A stretch of 64,000 nt of DNA from assembly GCA_905221615.1 (NCBI GenBank), contig CAJNDT010001247.1, positions 503,827 through 567,826 on the forward strand. The letters run 5' to 3'. The notes beneath the pieces were generated by a model. It searched no databases. It was given only the letters and a program-made list of their open reading frames with translations, and was not told the origin of the DNA. Made by a program: the position numbers and the translations under genes. Of this stretch, positions 50,531-61,541 are shown in pieces (the stretch's first letter is position 1; each line of letters starts with the position of its first letter). The DNA comes from Symbiodinium sp. CCMP2592 (Eukaryota > Sar > Dinophyceae > Suessiales > Symbiodiniaceae).

Positions 50531-50699
50531 GTTTATGGATTCGGGGTTTGCAGTTTCTCTTCCGCCCCCTGCTTCCAGACTCACTGCAACCAAAAATACT
50601 CTATACTCTTCAACCTCACACCCCTTAATGCTCTTTATCCGTAAACCGTAAACCCTAAGCCAAAACCCCCAAAACCCCAGACCGTCACTACTTGCTGAC

Positions 50700-51840
50700 A
50701 AATAGTCCATCTGCTCACCCCCGGCCGTTCAAGCTTGGCACAAGCTCGGTGGTTGAGGGCTCTGCACCAAGCTAAACTTGCGTGCGCCCACGGGAATTCA
50801 TTCGACAGGATGGTTGTTCAGCGTACGTATCCTGACATACGGTCTGAGAGCGTGGGGTTGGGGGGAAGTGGATCTGCTGAAGGGTCTAGGGTTTTAAGTT
50901 TGGGGTTCTGGGTTCATAAGCACTTGTATGTTAGCTAGAGTTAGAGCTCTAGGCAATGCATCTCAAGACTCAAGATATAATATGGTATGTACAACCAGAA
51001 ATCTTGAGCATGTCTGTTAGCCAGCAACTTCACGGATTCTGACGTTTAGGAGTTGAGTTTAAGTTGTTTGGCGGTAAAGGGATACCTATGCAAGTACGGC
51101 AAGGCCATAGTCTATACTGTATATACATGGATGTGCTTTGTAGCCGTCTCTGTAATCTAGGGGCCTTAGTGATCAAAGAAAGGTCTGGAGGCCCATTATA
51201 CTATAATTATAGTATGGAACCCCAAAATAGTATAGGTAATTATGAAGACCACACTACATCCTTATAACCGCCCTTAAAATCAGTAGCCCTTATAGACCCC
51301 TTTAAAGGAAGCCTATTCCAATTATTAAGGCCGTCTCGGTATCTTTTCAATCATGGCGAATTCCACCAAGGCGCTCAGCAATGTTCCCTTGTCTCATAGG
51401 CATTTGCCCCCGACACCCAAATGGATCAGAAATGGATCCTCAATACTAATGTAGACCCGTGAATGAGGGATCCATCTTCAAATCCATTTCGGTAGAGGGG
51501 GGGAAGTGAAACGAGTGAGTGTGGCTAGCAGTGCGCACCAGGGAGCACCAAGTAAGGAAAGCAACCCTCTCAACCTCCGGCTATGTTTTTCGGTTTAGGG
51601 TTTAGGCTTGAGGTCACTTGTTGTGCTTTCAGTCTCTGCTTTTAGTGCCGGCTTTTGGGCTAATAGGTCCCTGTAAGCTTAACCGTAGGTAGGGATGGGT
51701 AGGGTATTTACCTATGGTTGCGGGCGGAATTAGTGCCTATTCTGACATGCGTAAGTTTTTCGTACGTTTATGGCTCGTTGGAACAGTACTGCAAGAATGG
51801 GTAAATACAGACAGTGTCAATACATTAGAGTATCCACACA
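50700..51840. other. Gene-poor DNA
   Basis: No supported gene or complete foldback element. ACTATAATTATAGT near 51,203 is a small perfect palindrome. Confidence 0.3.
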
Positions 51841-51952
51841 CTAGGATACCCAGTAACCTAAGAATAAAACGGCCTCTCTTTTTGGTGTTGGGTAACTTTG
51901 TAAGGAACCTAGGACTACAAAAAAGGAATAAGGGTACTACTGGGCATCCTAG
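51841..51952. mobile_element. Foldback element FB6
   Basis: CTAGGATACCCAGTAACCTA pairs with TACTACTGGGCATCCTAG; third near-identical copy, without the telomeric tail seen in the other two. Confidence 0.92.
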
Positions 51953-51984
51953 CACAAGTAATTGGAGTATGGATTAATGGTAGG

Positions 51985-52052
51985 ATCCCCTATAAATTAC
52001 CTGAAAGGGGTTACGACAATGATATTCCAACTTTCTGGCTTCTACTGCAAGT
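51985..52052. mobile_element. Right half of FB9
   Basis: GACAATGATATTCCAACTTT then CTGGCTTCTACTG; no left arm found. Confidence 0.6.
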
Positions 52053-52159
52053 GGCCGTACCCACGATGCGAATCCAAGTGACCAAGTGCATCCCTTAGGT
52101 TCGCACTGCCAGGCACCCGGACCCTCAAACGCAACCGTAAGAAATCTGAAACGAGACCC

Positions 52160-52271
52160 TAGCTTAACCTACCAAAACCTACAAAAAAGTAGGGTCCCTA
52201 TAAATTCCATATTAGGGTTTATAATAAGAACCTACAAAAAGGTAGGGTTTGGTAGGTTAAGGTAGCTTAAT
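52160..52271. mobile_element. Single foldback element
   Basis: TAGCTTAACCTACCAAAACC and GGTTTGGTAGGTTAAGGTAG pair, then TACAAAAAAGTAGGG against CCTACAAAAAGGTAGGG-type arms. Confidence 0.8.
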
Positions 52272-52324
52272 GTAACTAGTCCACAGACTGGCAGCATACC
52301 TTTATTGTGATCATTCTATCTTTT

Positions 52325-52417
52325 GGACTTTTCTAGGAGGGGCTCCATTGAAAAGTATTCGTAGGTAAGATCCTCTTAGGCCCAGGAAAGACAAAATGTC
52401 CCAAAGCCCTACCTAGT
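52325..52417. repeat. Dispersed repeat R1, copy 2
   Basis: AAGATCCTCTTAGGCCCAGG through AAATGTCCCAAAGCCCTACC. Confidence 0.8.
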
Positions 52418-52559
52418 TTTTAAGGGTCTGGGCAAGCAGAACTGCATTGAGACAGATTCGACTCTGCGCGGCATTCCTGTGCACAGCCGCCGCAACCACA
52501 GCGGCTGCCGTGCATCCGGAGCGCCGAGAAGCATTGGGACAAAGCAAGCTTCACGTTTT

Positions 52560-52735
52560 GAGGGTTTTCGGGGTTTAGTGGTTTAGGGTTTAGGAGTTTG
52601 GGGATTCCGGGTTTAGGAGTTTAGGGATTTAGGGTTTAGGAGTTTACGATTTAGGGCTTAGGGTCAAAGCGTGAAGTCTGAATGTTCGTGCTCAGGATCT
52701 TATGGGTTTAGGGTTTAGGGTTTAGGGTGCCCGCA
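52560..52735. repeat. Degenerate then perfect TTTAGGG words
   Basis: GGGGTTTAGTGGTTTAGG at the left; GGGTTTAGGGTTTAGGG at 52,705-52,730. Confidence 0.82.
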
Positions 52736-53155
52736 AGCTTTCATAGATCCTAGAACCATTGATCTAATCGTGATCTTAAACCCAGGGTGGGCTATGTTCA
52801 GCTCTTTCACCACAGCCTTGCATGAAAGGGAGCTAGCCACGCTCGATCAGAAGATGCTCAACACGCCTAGCAACACCTACCCATTTAGGGCATCTATACG
52901 AAACAATAAGCCGTGAACCAAGAAAAGCCAGATGCGGCCACCAAGAGAAAGCCAAACCGCCTGTTTAAAAACAGAGGGTCCATATGTACTACCATCAACG
53001 AATTAGGTCCCAAAATGACCATCTCTATTGTGGTTTCGGCGTCCTATTATAATATGGACCCTCTTGGATATTAACCCTACGTCTTATCTGAGGGCTAGGT
53101 ACTCGGACCCTTAGATTAGGGGTTGTACTGTAGCTACACAAAGGGACACGACAAA

Positions 53156-53265
53156 CATGTGGGTGGTTGTCAAAATAGTGGTTCCTTTTTGCGTCCTTAT
53201 TATAATACGGCACCTAATATTCAGGGTGCCCAAAACGGTACCATAATTTTGACAACCACCCATGT
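53156..53265. mobile_element. Foldback element FB3
   Basis: CATGTGGGTGGTTGTCAAAA pairs with TTTTGACAACCACCCATG; the cleanest FB3 copy. Confidence 0.93.
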
Positions 53266-53342
53266 AATTCCTACAAAATCCACCAATATGTTGCGAAGCT
53301 CTGATATGATTCAGGAAATCAGGCTGGAGAGGCAAACCTTGT

Positions 53343-53449
53343 CTACTATTTGCTTAAAGAAACACCCAAAAAATAAAAACAATAATCCCTATATTACACC
53401 CATAAGGAATATATTTTTTATTTTTTGGGGGTTCTTAAGCAAATAGTAG
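53343..53449. mobile_element. Foldback element FB8
   Basis: CTACTATTTGCTTAAAGAAA pairs with GGTTCTTAAGCAAATAGTAG. Confidence 0.92.
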
Positions 53450-54220
53450 CACACCTTGTCCCAAAACTGAGCAAAGGAGCAGAATCATGCCCGAGGCAAG
53501 ATCTAACAGGTGGCATCGACATCAGAAAGGGTCTACTTTACAGCCTACTTGTCAAGTAGCCTGGGGAACTAAAGGTAGGTACTACAATCACCCAAAAAAG
53601 GTTCACGGTTACCTAGTCTACTCATTACTAAGATATTGAGCCCGAAGTCGGGCAAAGGGAATTGGGAGGAGACTTCGCCCAAAATCCTCGCCACAATGAA
53701 CTAAACTGGGAGTTTAACTTGTACCCGCCGAACTAAGCCCAATATACCTTATCTAGGTTACAACTGGGGTATAGGCAGGGTTCCGGACAAAGGGTCAAAA
53801 GTACACCGAACCTTCAAGTGGCGATGTTGTGGAGTTCGGCGATAGAGGACACCAGAAAACCTAAGCACTAAACACCTCTGGACCGCAAAAAGCAACGAAC
53901 TCTAAACTCTGCAGGTTGGAAAATGCCAGTTCAAGACCATGTACTTCCCGAATCGGCGGTGGTTGCTTTTAGGTGCTGACCCTTAAAGCTCAGGGATGCG
54001 GAGGTTCAGCTTTTGAAATGTCTGACTTCGGCTACGAAGTACAACTTCACAGCTCAAGCACAAATCGTAGCTGAGGCAAATAGCATGAGATCTTTAACAT
54101 CTGTTTCCACAGCTGTGTAGGGCAATGGGTGTGAGGGATATAAACACATACATGCATGCATACATCCGTACATCCATGCATGCATACACACATACTTTTA
54201 AAAACGACTTATGTATTCGC
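53450..54220. other. Gene-poor DNA, few telomere words
   Basis: CATGCATGCATA-type words near 54,150-54,190. No coding feature is supported. Confidence 0.3.
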
Positions 54221-54227
54221 AAAAAAT

Positions 54228-54252
54228 ACATATATATATATATATATGTATA
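54228..54252. repeat. (TA)n
   Basis: About ten TA units then TGTATATG words. Confidence 0.88.
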
Positions 54253-54549
54253 TGTATATGTATACACACATATGAAAATGTTGCTATACAGATAAGGACT
54301 GTTCAGAAGCCTGGCCCCATACTATGTTGCCAGCCAAAGAATGCTTCCTGTCGAACCACATATTCTACTGCCATCCACAGTTTAGGGTCTGCGGTTTAGG
54401 GCTTTGAAAGGCTGCCTGTTGAAATCCTGTCGGATTGACCAGAAATCCTGCTCCTCATTCACTCGGGAATATTTCGCTCCTTCAGGAACGAGTGGCTGAG
54501 TGCCTCGCCGGCAAGAAACACGGCCGGGTGCGGGGTCGGGTTTCTATGA

Positions 54550-54550
54550 T

Positions 54551-54621
<71 letters not shown>

Positions 54622-54622
54622 T
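54550..54622. repeat. (TA)n, palindromic with GTG/CA interruption
   Basis: Two TA runs separated by GTGTATATATACA. Confidence 0.93.
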
Positions 54623-54807
54623 GGGCGCTTTCGATGAATAAGCTAGTGCATTCGGGAGGTTGTGGTATAAGTGGACTGAGGAACCTTCAAGAGCAGTATT
54701 TGTAGCTAGAACGGAACCCACTTTTAGGTTGAGGTTTTCGTGACTCGAAAGACTTACAGTAGTAAGGAAGCGAGAGTGAGGCGGAGTATCTATGGGCTAT
54801 GTGCCTA

Positions 54808-54931
54808 CACTTAAAAGGTCATGGGACTTAGTAACTGGGGTCATAATTAGGGTAACTATACTTATAATTACCTATAACCCCAATTAGGGTACTTATAACC
54901 CTACTTACTAAGTCCCATGATCCTCCAAGCA
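54808..54931. mobile_element. Foldback element FB1
   Basis: ACACTTAAAAGGTCATGGGA pairs with TCCCATGATCCTCCAAGCAC. Confidence 0.9.
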
Positions 54932-55232
54932 CAGTACAGCCTTTGGACTTGAAACTGGTTCCTATGTAGCTGGGGGTTGTTCTTTATTGCTGCTCCAGCC
55001 CGTAACTCGAAAATCCCCTTGCGCTTCGCCCTTGCCCGCTCTTGCGCACAAAAGGTTTTAACCACATTCCCACTTTGATGCCTTGATAAGCCAAGTGAGC
55101 GCTACTTATCGCCCTTGCTCTCGCACGAGCTTGTGCCGTGCGTGTTTTGGAGCAGGTCATAAACCTGCATCGAAATAGTAAAGTGCGGTGTTAGTCTACG
55201 GTCAGGAGCCGGTGGTTTAGAACAACTCTCAG

Positions 55233-55340
55233 CTAGGTTCCTGAGTGGCCCCTAAATCAGAAGGTTACCCTTTTTCCAACTATTGGGATTCAGTAAGGGA
55301 ACCCAAAAGAATTGCAGAAGGGTACAACTCAGGAACCTAG
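55233..55340. mobile_element. Foldback element, FB6-like ends
   Basis: CTAGGTTCCTGAGTGGCCCC pairs with TACAACTCAGGAACCTAG; the interior GGTTACCCTTTTTCC differs from FB6. Confidence 0.82.
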
Positions 55341-55768
55341 CACTATATCCTTCGGACTTGAAAATGGGCTCCTATGTTAGATACTTAACATAAGCCAATG
55401 CAGGTTCTATACAGATACATGGACCCGTATACAACGTTTTGCGAAACCTTGTACGAGACAATGTAGAAAACGTAAATATCCCTGACAGCAGTTTACACAA
55501 CAGCCCCTACAAAAGGACCTCCCAGAACACTGTAACAAAACAGCCCCCCGAGTCCTCCATGGACGTCGGGCGGCTTCCCTTATCAAAAGCCAGAAGGTGA
55601 CCTGCACTCAGCGAACAGTTAGGGGAGTTAAGGGTTTGTAAACGGCTTTGTACATGAGAGGCTTGTTAGAGGGGTCAGAGGATTGCAAAAAGTTTCAAGG
55701 GCCCGGGGAAGCTAGTCCCACAGCGGCACTCTGCATTCTGATTCTGGCACTCTGCCTTGCATTCGAGC

Positions 55769-55985
55769 CTCCTTGGCGGATCATGGGACTTAGTAAGTAG
55801 GTTTATAGGTTCCTTAGTCGGGGCTTTTAGAAAATATTAGTATAGAAATCTTGAATATAACCCTAGTTACTAAGTCCCATGACCCTTTAAGTACCCTAAC
55901 CCCCCCCCCTTGTGGAACCCTTATAGATCCCTTGAAAGGAACCCTTATAAAACCCTTAGTTACTAAGTCCCATGACCCTTTAAGT
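55769..55985. mobile_element. FB1 with duplicated right arm
   Basis: The left arm CTTGGCGGATCATGGGACTT pairs with AAGTCCCATGACCCTTTAAG at 55,871; the same right arm recurs at 55,962-55,985 after GGAACCCTTATAAAACCC. This is the mirror of the duplicated-left-arm copies. Confidence 0.85.
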
Positions 55986-56002
55986 CATACTAGCAATACT
56001 CT

Positions 56003-56098
56003 ACTGAACTTAGAACCCTAGCAACAATTACAAATTTTAGCTGTTTCTTAGGGATTATAATAACAAAAAATTTAAAAAAATCTAAGTACCCCTAAGTG
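56003..56098. mobile_element. Element FB10
   Basis: ACTTAGAACCCTAGCAACAA to ATCTAAGTACCCCTAAGTG. Confidence 0.82.
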
Positions 56099-56262
56099 AA
56101 GTTAGTCTCCCAACTCAAAGGGATCTATAGGGATTCCTAGTAAGGGTTACTTTAAAGGGATAAGAATACTCATGGAAGTGGCGGCCTTGGAACTCAGTCG
56201 TTTGGCACTCTGCCTGCACCCCATCGCCTCATCGACGAAGCTCCTAGAGCCCTGGAGCCTAG

Positions 56263-56369
56263 ATGGTGGTTTCCGAAAATAGGGGACCCTAATATAGTAC
56301 CCCAAATAGTAGGGTCCTTAGTATAAGGACCCAAAATGAGGTACCCCGAATTTTCGGAAACTCCCAAAT
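56263..56369. mobile_element. Foldback element FB5
   Basis: ATGGTGGTTTCCGAAAATAG pairs with AATTTTCGGAAACTCCCAAAT. Confidence 0.88.
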
Positions 56370-56995
56370 TCTTAGCTGTCACCACTAGCAGTCTGGGCTG
56401 CAAGGTCGGAACTTGGCAACCAGCTGGTATACTGCACTCTATCGGAGAACCTAGACCCTCCATCTACCCTCTATTAGGCCCTAAGTGCCCCTTATTTGGG
56501 ACCATATACCCCTATTTGAGGGTACAAGGAGGGTCCTGGAAATTTCATATTTAGAAAAGAGGGAGGATCCGAAAAGCAGAATCCACAACGCGGGACCCTC
56601 CTCTAAAGGGTGCTTTGCCAAAACGCCATTGAAGGCAGCTACTTTATAGATTACGAATTCTATCCTTCAACCCAACCCCTGCGGTCTGGACAGATTGCTT
56701 TGGAGTTTAGGACTTTCATGCTCATTTCGTTTTTAGAGTTTAGAGTGTTTTGCGTTCAGGGTGGCAAAAATTGGGTTAATCAAGCACAAATACAGCAAGG
56801 CACTATAACCCCAAAAAGATCCCAAGAGCCATCCTGGCCTTCCAAGCACGAAGGGTTCAAGTACGTACTCATCATGCTCTCACCTTATGACTGGCCTATT
56901 CGTACCATCCTAAACCCAAGGCGCGAATCATTACCCAGACTCCGTCAACAGCCCAAACACCTTCTTTTAAGGGTCATAGCAGCTTGAAGCAGCTA

Positions 56996-57020
56996 CTTAA
57001 GTCCCCCGACCCTCCAAGCA
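56996..57020. mobile_element. Solo right end of FB2
   Basis: TAAGTCCCCCGACCCTCCAAG with no left arm upstream. Confidence 0.65.
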
Positions 57021-57025
57021 GGCCC

Positions 57026-57148
57026 TACCCAGGCCCCCGGGAGGATCTAGAAAGTAAATCCCCTATTGGGGCCCTATACTACTAGAGGTACTTCGTAGGA
57101 ACCCCGCATTAAGGGATCTACATTTTGGATCCTCCCGGGGTCTGGGTA
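57026..57148. mobile_element. Foldback element FB7
   Basis: TACCCAGGCCCCCGGGAGGA pairs with TCCTCCCGGGGTCTGGGTA. Confidence 0.92.
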
Positions 57149-57323
57149 AAGAAAAGGAATCCTGAGAGCCCTGGAGTAAGTTGAAGAGGCCTGGCCTACG
57201 AAGGTCGCGAAGCTTTGGTGCTGCGGCGCTACCATCTGGTCCAGCGGCAACTGGCAGCCACGAGCTGCAGAAGCTTCATGGAATAGGGTTCGGGATTTAA
57301 GGGTTTAGGGTTTACATGATGGA

Positions 57324-57433
57324 ACCCAGAGGCTCAAATATCCCTTAATTAAGGAATATTCCTTAAATGACATTAGGGATCCGACTATCATTTAAGGTAG
57401 CTTCCTTAATTAAGTGATATTAAGAGTCTCCGG
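57324..57433. mobile_element. Foldback element related to 35,972-36,086
   Basis: ACCCAGAGGCTCAAATATCC and GATATTAAGAGTCTCCGGG pair; CCTTAATTAAGG occurs in both arms. Confidence 0.8.
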
Positions 57434-57530
57434 GAATAGTATGAAGGGCCTTTGGATGCGGGCTGAGGGTTGATTAAGTTAGGGTTCGGTTCCACTTAGT
57501 GTTTAGAGTTCATAGATTTAGGATGAGTAG

Positions 57531-57597
57531 TGCTGGGATTCCCTCTACCTTACCTTAAGGGCATGAGGGCAATGATGTTCCAACTTTCTGGCTTCTA
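57531..57597. mobile_element. Right half of FB9
   Basis: GTGCTGGGATTCCCTCTACC then AATGATGTTCCAACTTTCTGG. It abuts the pseudogene at 57,601. Confidence 0.65.
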
Positions 57598-57600
57598 GAA

Positions 57601-58030
57601 TCACACACTGCAATAACATGCGAACCTCTCTGAGTCTGCCCATGGGTCCTGCACCTTGGCCTTCCACTCGTTCGCGGAGCTCTTCCAGAACTCTCTGGAC
57701 GCTTTCGTATCCGACACTCCGCCTGCAGCTTTACCAGCTCTTTCAGGTGCTCGTCCTCCTGCGCTTTTGCTGCGCTCATCGAAGCTGGCCTCCAACCTGA
57801 CCCTCAGCTTGGTCAGCTGCACCTCCAAGTCCTTCTGGTAGATCGCTTGAAGGTTCTTAGTCGCCTAGCGACATACGAAGGTCGAATACATAAAAGTCGT
57901 GAAAGGACTGGCCTTCGTCCACGGGCCTTCTCTCGGTCGTAGACCTGCTCGCAGAATTATTCCGCAGGTCGTTGACGATGACGTCGGTGGTCTTCTTGAA
58001 AGTCTGCTGCAGGCGCTGCTTCTCTTGGCT
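57601..58030 (-). pseudogene. Frameshifted fragment of a coiled-coil-like protein
   Basis: Read on minus from 58,030: KQRLQQTFKKTTDVIVNDLR, NNSASRS (or, shifted, NSEQVYDREKA), a degraded stretch, then YQKDLEVQLTKLRVRLEASF, a part whose most protein-like frame is SAAKAQEDEHLKELVKLQAE, and finally TKASREFWKSSANEWKAKVQ followed by DPWADSERFACYC. At least two or three frame changes are needed to read it continuously. The heptad-like, charged composition suggests a coiled coil. The 5' end starts abruptly at a CCCTAAGCC telomere word and the 3' end abuts an FB9 right half, so it is a truncated insert or remnant. Family not recognised. Confidence 0.6.
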
Positions 58031-58268
58031 TAGGGTTTCGGGGTTTAGGGGTTTAGGCGTAGTTCGGCCTTGAAAGGAAGTTGGGTGCTTAAGCTTTAAC
58101 GGTCTCGTGATCGGGGCTGGTCAATTAACCAAGAAAGAGCAACTTCCTCAAATTGCATGGGGCTGCCGAGTATGAGGTAAGGAGTGCACCTTAAGGCATA
58201 TTGGGGTATTCAAAGCCAAGGCTGCCACTATTCATGCAGCCATCAGCAACCCCAACCGTTGACCCTGC

Positions 58269-58387
58269 ACCCTAAACCCTAAACCCCTAAACCCTAAACC
58301 CTAAACCCCTAAACCCTAAACCCTAAACCCAGAACCCAGAACCCAGAACCCAGAACCCTAAACCCCTAAACCCTAAACCCTAAACCT
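58269..58387. repeat. Interstitial telomeric array (CCCTAAA sense)
   Basis: About fifteen CCCTAAA/CCCCTAAA units with a central AACCCAGAACCCAGAACCC block. Confidence 0.95.
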
Positions 58388-58439
58388 GAAACCCCTCCGC
58401 AACCGAACTTCGGGACCGCTGCGAAGAGGGTTTACTAGC

Positions 58440-58535
58440 TGGGGCTTTTAAATAAAGCCTTTGAAAAATATTAGTAAGTAAGATCCTCTTAAGCCCAATA
58501 AGGGAAAATATAAAATGTCCCAAAGCCCTACCCAG
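58440..58535. repeat. Dispersed repeat R1, copy 3
   Basis: AAGATCCTCTTAAGCCCAAT through AAATGTCCCAAAGCCCTACC. Confidence 0.8.
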
Positions 58536-59269
58536 TTTAGGGTTTCAGGCTTGAGGGTGACAAACAGAGGCGCCAAACTCAGCACAACATCTGACGAATA
58601 CATAGTAGTAGGCAGACTGCTCTGAAGAACTTTTGGCTCCACGTACTCGAACAGCGAGCATTAATTCTGATAACCCTGAAAGCCCAAACCCTAAAAGCTG
58701 CCCCTGATTAATAAGCACAATAGTATTTGAGGGTTCATTACAATAAAGAAACAACAAGAAAGCCTACTAAGGAATAGTAATCGTACTTCTGCCGAGCCCT
58801 ATACTATTCCTAAGCAGAATCTCCTGAACCCTAAAACCACAACAACTAAACCCAGACTCTAGACCCGAAATCCCTACAAAACCTAAACAACTAAACCCAA
58901 GACCCTAAGCCCGCCCAAAAGCCGTACGCAGTATGGTCTTGCGGTCCAAGAACCCCAAATCTGAAAATAATCCGAAATCATATAAATTAAAAATTGTCTG
59001 AAATCATATAAGGGATCGATCTTACGATAATTTGAGGTATATTCCTGAAGGTATGCGGTATGCATTCTCGGTCATGGCTGGTGGCATTGACCAGGTCTAC
59101 TGCCTGCGCTGGCAGTCGCTGAATAGATACCTTGGTAAGTTTGGGTCTGAGCAGCATGAAAGTCTCACCTTTACACCGAATACAGTATGTATTATTAGAT
59201 CCCATCAAACCTTACAGCCCTAAACCCTACACTACACCAAACAACAGACTATCGAACCGTTTAGTTTAA

Positions 59270-59400
59270 AAAACCTGGAACCCCAAACCCCTAGAGCCCT
59301 AGAAAGAAACCCGAAACCTGTAGCGCCCTAGAAAGAAACCCGAACCCCTTAGAGCCTGGAAAGAAACCCGAATCCCTTACAGCCCTTGAAAGAAACCAAA
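59270..59400. repeat. Short tandem repeat, about 33 bp, three to four copies
   Basis: TAGAGCCCTAGAAAGAAACC recurs with small changes (GAAAGAAACCCGAA-CC) at about 59,290, 59,325, 59,350 and 59,380. Confidence 0.8.
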
Positions 59401-59520
59401 ACTCCTTGTCGCCCCTTGAGCCCGGGCAGAAGGCCTGGTTTCGAACGTGTCTCTCCGAGGATGGGGATTGGGCGCCCGTGGGCCTCGGATATGGCTTTAG
59501 CTCGCTTTGCTTTTTGGCCT
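59400..59520 (+). pseudogene. Possible short coding fragment
   Basis: One plus frame reads SPLEPGQKAWFRTCLSEDGD then WAPVGLGYGFSSLCFLAF in a stretch without telomere words, passing into TTTAGGGG repeats. It is protein-like but only about 38 codons long. Family not recognised. Confidence 0.28.
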
Positions 59521-59695
59521 TTAGGGGTTTTCAGTTTTTGGGGTCTAGGGGTTTCGGGGCTTAGGGGTTTGGGGCTTAGGGGTTCAGGGGTTCAGGCTTT
59601 AGGGGTTTCGGTGTTTTGAGGTTTAGGGTGTAGGAATTCAGGGGTTCGGGGTTCAGGGCTTTAGGGTTTAGGGTCATGTGTTCGGGTACCGGATT
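59518..59695. repeat. Degenerate TTTAGGGG tract
   Basis: Many GGGGTTTCGGGG and TTAGGGGTTCAGGG words. Confidence 0.85.
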
Positions 59696-59801
59696 TTGTG
59701 GTTTAGGATGATTTAAGGTTTGCGCGGGTATTGCCTACAGTTGAATGGTAGTAAGTGGGTTGTACTTGGGTTGACTTGACATGATGTGCTGGAATAACCA
59801 T

Positions 59802-59927
59802 TACCCAGACCCCCGGGAAGATCTAGAAAGTAGATACCACTTTGGGTCCCTATACTACTCAAGGGTACTTTAAAGGAAGCCCCAATAAGGGATCTACTTG
59901 TTGGATCCTCCAAAGGGGGTCTGGGTA
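59802..59927. mobile_element. Foldback element FB7
   Basis: TACCCAGACCCCCGGGAAGA pairs with TCCTCCAAAGGGGGTCTGGGTA (in part). Confidence 0.92.
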
Positions 59928-60019
59928 GGTCACCAGGGCCACTAGGGGTTTGTGCCACAGGACTTTTGCCTGGAGGTTTCAACGCTTAATTATGCCTTCA
60001 ACTGGGAAGTTCGAAGGGG

Positions 60020-60138
60020 AAAGGGAGGGACCCTTAATGGGGATCCCTGCCCTATAATGGGCTATATAATGGGTATATAATAGCTATATTAAGGGTATAT
60101 ACCTAGGGGTCCTTATTAAGGGTCCCTCCTTTTACCCT
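60020..60138. mobile_element. Single foldback element, TATA-rich centre
   Basis: AAAGGGAGGGACCCTTAAT pairs with TTAAGGGTCCCTCCTTTTA; the centre is repeated TATAATGGG/TATAT words. Confidence 0.88.
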
Positions 60139-60189
60139 TGGAGAAGTTCTCTAAACAGGGTTCCCAGGCTACGGGTATAATAGGCAGCC

Positions 60190-60300
60190 CACAAGGTAGG
60201 ATCCAAAAAGCAGATCCCTTAATGGGGCTTCCTATATGCCCTTTGTCGTGTAGGGCCCCAAATTAAGGGATCTACTTTCCAGATCCTCCCGGGAGCATGG
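60190..60300. mobile_element. FB7, outer arms diverged
   Basis: GTAGGATCCAAAAAGCAGAT and ATCTACTTTCCAGATCCTCC pair. Confidence 0.82.
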
Positions 60301-60367
60301 CTAATCTGCTAGCCTGCCACTGCTGACTCTGCAGGAATCGGGGCCTTCACATCGGCTGCCAGAGGTG

Positions 60368-60424
60368 CGGTTTAGTGTTTAGGGTTTAGGGACTTGGGTT
60401 TAGGGTTAACCCTAAACCCTAAAG
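60368..60424. repeat. Head-to-head telomere words
   Basis: GTTTAGGGTTTAGGG is followed by AACCCTAAACCCTAAAG, making a small palindrome of telomeric units. Confidence 0.88.
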
Positions 60425-60850
60425 AATGAGGCGATTGACGGCTCCGCTTCCACCCGTTTGTTGCCGGCTGGCCCTCTCCAGTTAAAAATTCGGGCTAAGT
60501 GAATCAGCCAGTGCGGTATGGAAGTGGAACGTTAGGATTGCCTTCTACGAAACCCCACCTGCGCTGCACTCCAGCCGAGAGCCTGCAGAGCACTTCCACC
60601 TCACTGCCGTGCACCCACATCCCGGCTCTGCTAGGTGAGCATTGGCCCACCATGCAGTCTGCACAGCTGAAGCACAGAAGGTCTCCTTTCCGCCTCAACC
60701 CCGCCCGAGCACGGACCCCAATTAAACCCTAAACCCTCGTCAGCAAGGGGCGGGCGACGCCGATTGAGAGGGCAATACCCCAGGAGCCCAGTCAGGAATT
60801 CATTGTTCAGACATTTTTTGTTTTCACTAGAGTAAACAACCCCCACAATA
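60425..60850. other. Telomere-word-poor segment, no supported gene
   Basis: The longest frames are 77 codons (plus) and 71 codons (minus); neither shows a recognisable motif. Confidence 0.3.
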
Positions 60851-60958
60851 ATGTGGGAGTTTCCGAAATAATTAGGGGACTAAAATATAATACCCTAAGT
60901 AGTAGGACCCTAAGAAGGACCAAAATAAGGAACCCCTAATTTGCGGAAACTCCCATAC
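60850..60958. mobile_element. Foldback element FB5
   Basis: ATGTGGGAGTTTCCGAAATA pairs with TAATTTGCGGAAACTCCCATA (in part). Confidence 0.9.
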
Positions 60959-60989
60959 GGGTATTGTTAAGGCCCCTATATCCTACACT

Positions 60990-61082
60990 GAACTTAGAAC
61001 CCTAGCAACAATTTTAAGTGTAGCTGCTTCTTAGGGTTTATAATAACAGAAAATTAAAATTATTTCTAAGTACCCCTAAGTA
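60990..61082. mobile_element. Element FB10
   Basis: AACTTAGAACCCTAGCAACA to TTTCTAAGTACCCCTAAGT. Confidence 0.85.
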
Positions 61083-61194
61083 TCAAGCGTCTGGAATGGC
61101 TGCTCCGGGGTCTACTTTTCGGACTGTGCGAGCTTCGTGTTGGTTTCGGCGGAGGCGTATATCTTTGGGTTAGGGAGGTATTCGTTTTGGGTTT

Positions 61195-61321
61195 TGCTTG
61201 GAGGGTCGGGGGACTTAGTAAGTAGTTATTTTTAGAAACATATACTTAAAAGTACCATAACCCCACTTAGTTTGCCTTATCGGGTACGTACCTGCTTACT
61301 AAGTCCCCCGACCCTGCAAGT
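61195..61321. mobile_element. Foldback element FB2
   Basis: TGCTTGGAGGGTCGGGGGAC pairs with GTCCCCCGACCCTGCAAG. Confidence 0.9.
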
Positions 61322-61431
61322 TCGTTTTGGGTTTTGGTGCGCAGTTCGGAGACTGTGGTTTGGGGATGTTTGGGGGGGTGGGGCATTTAGTTGTGGAGTC
61401 AAGGCTTCGGCATTTAGGCTCTTTCGGCTAG

Positions 61432-61541
61432 CCCTGAGGGTCCATGTGCCCAAATAGTGTATGCATGGGCCTTAAAGTACTCCCTATATAGGTACACTGG
61501 GGCCAAAGTATGTTCTATGTGGGCACATGGACCCTCAGGGC
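61432..61541. mobile_element. Foldback element FB12
   Basis: CCCTGAGGGTCCATGTGCCC pairs with GGGCACATGGACCCTCAGGG, a perfect 20-bp arm. Confidence 0.95.
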
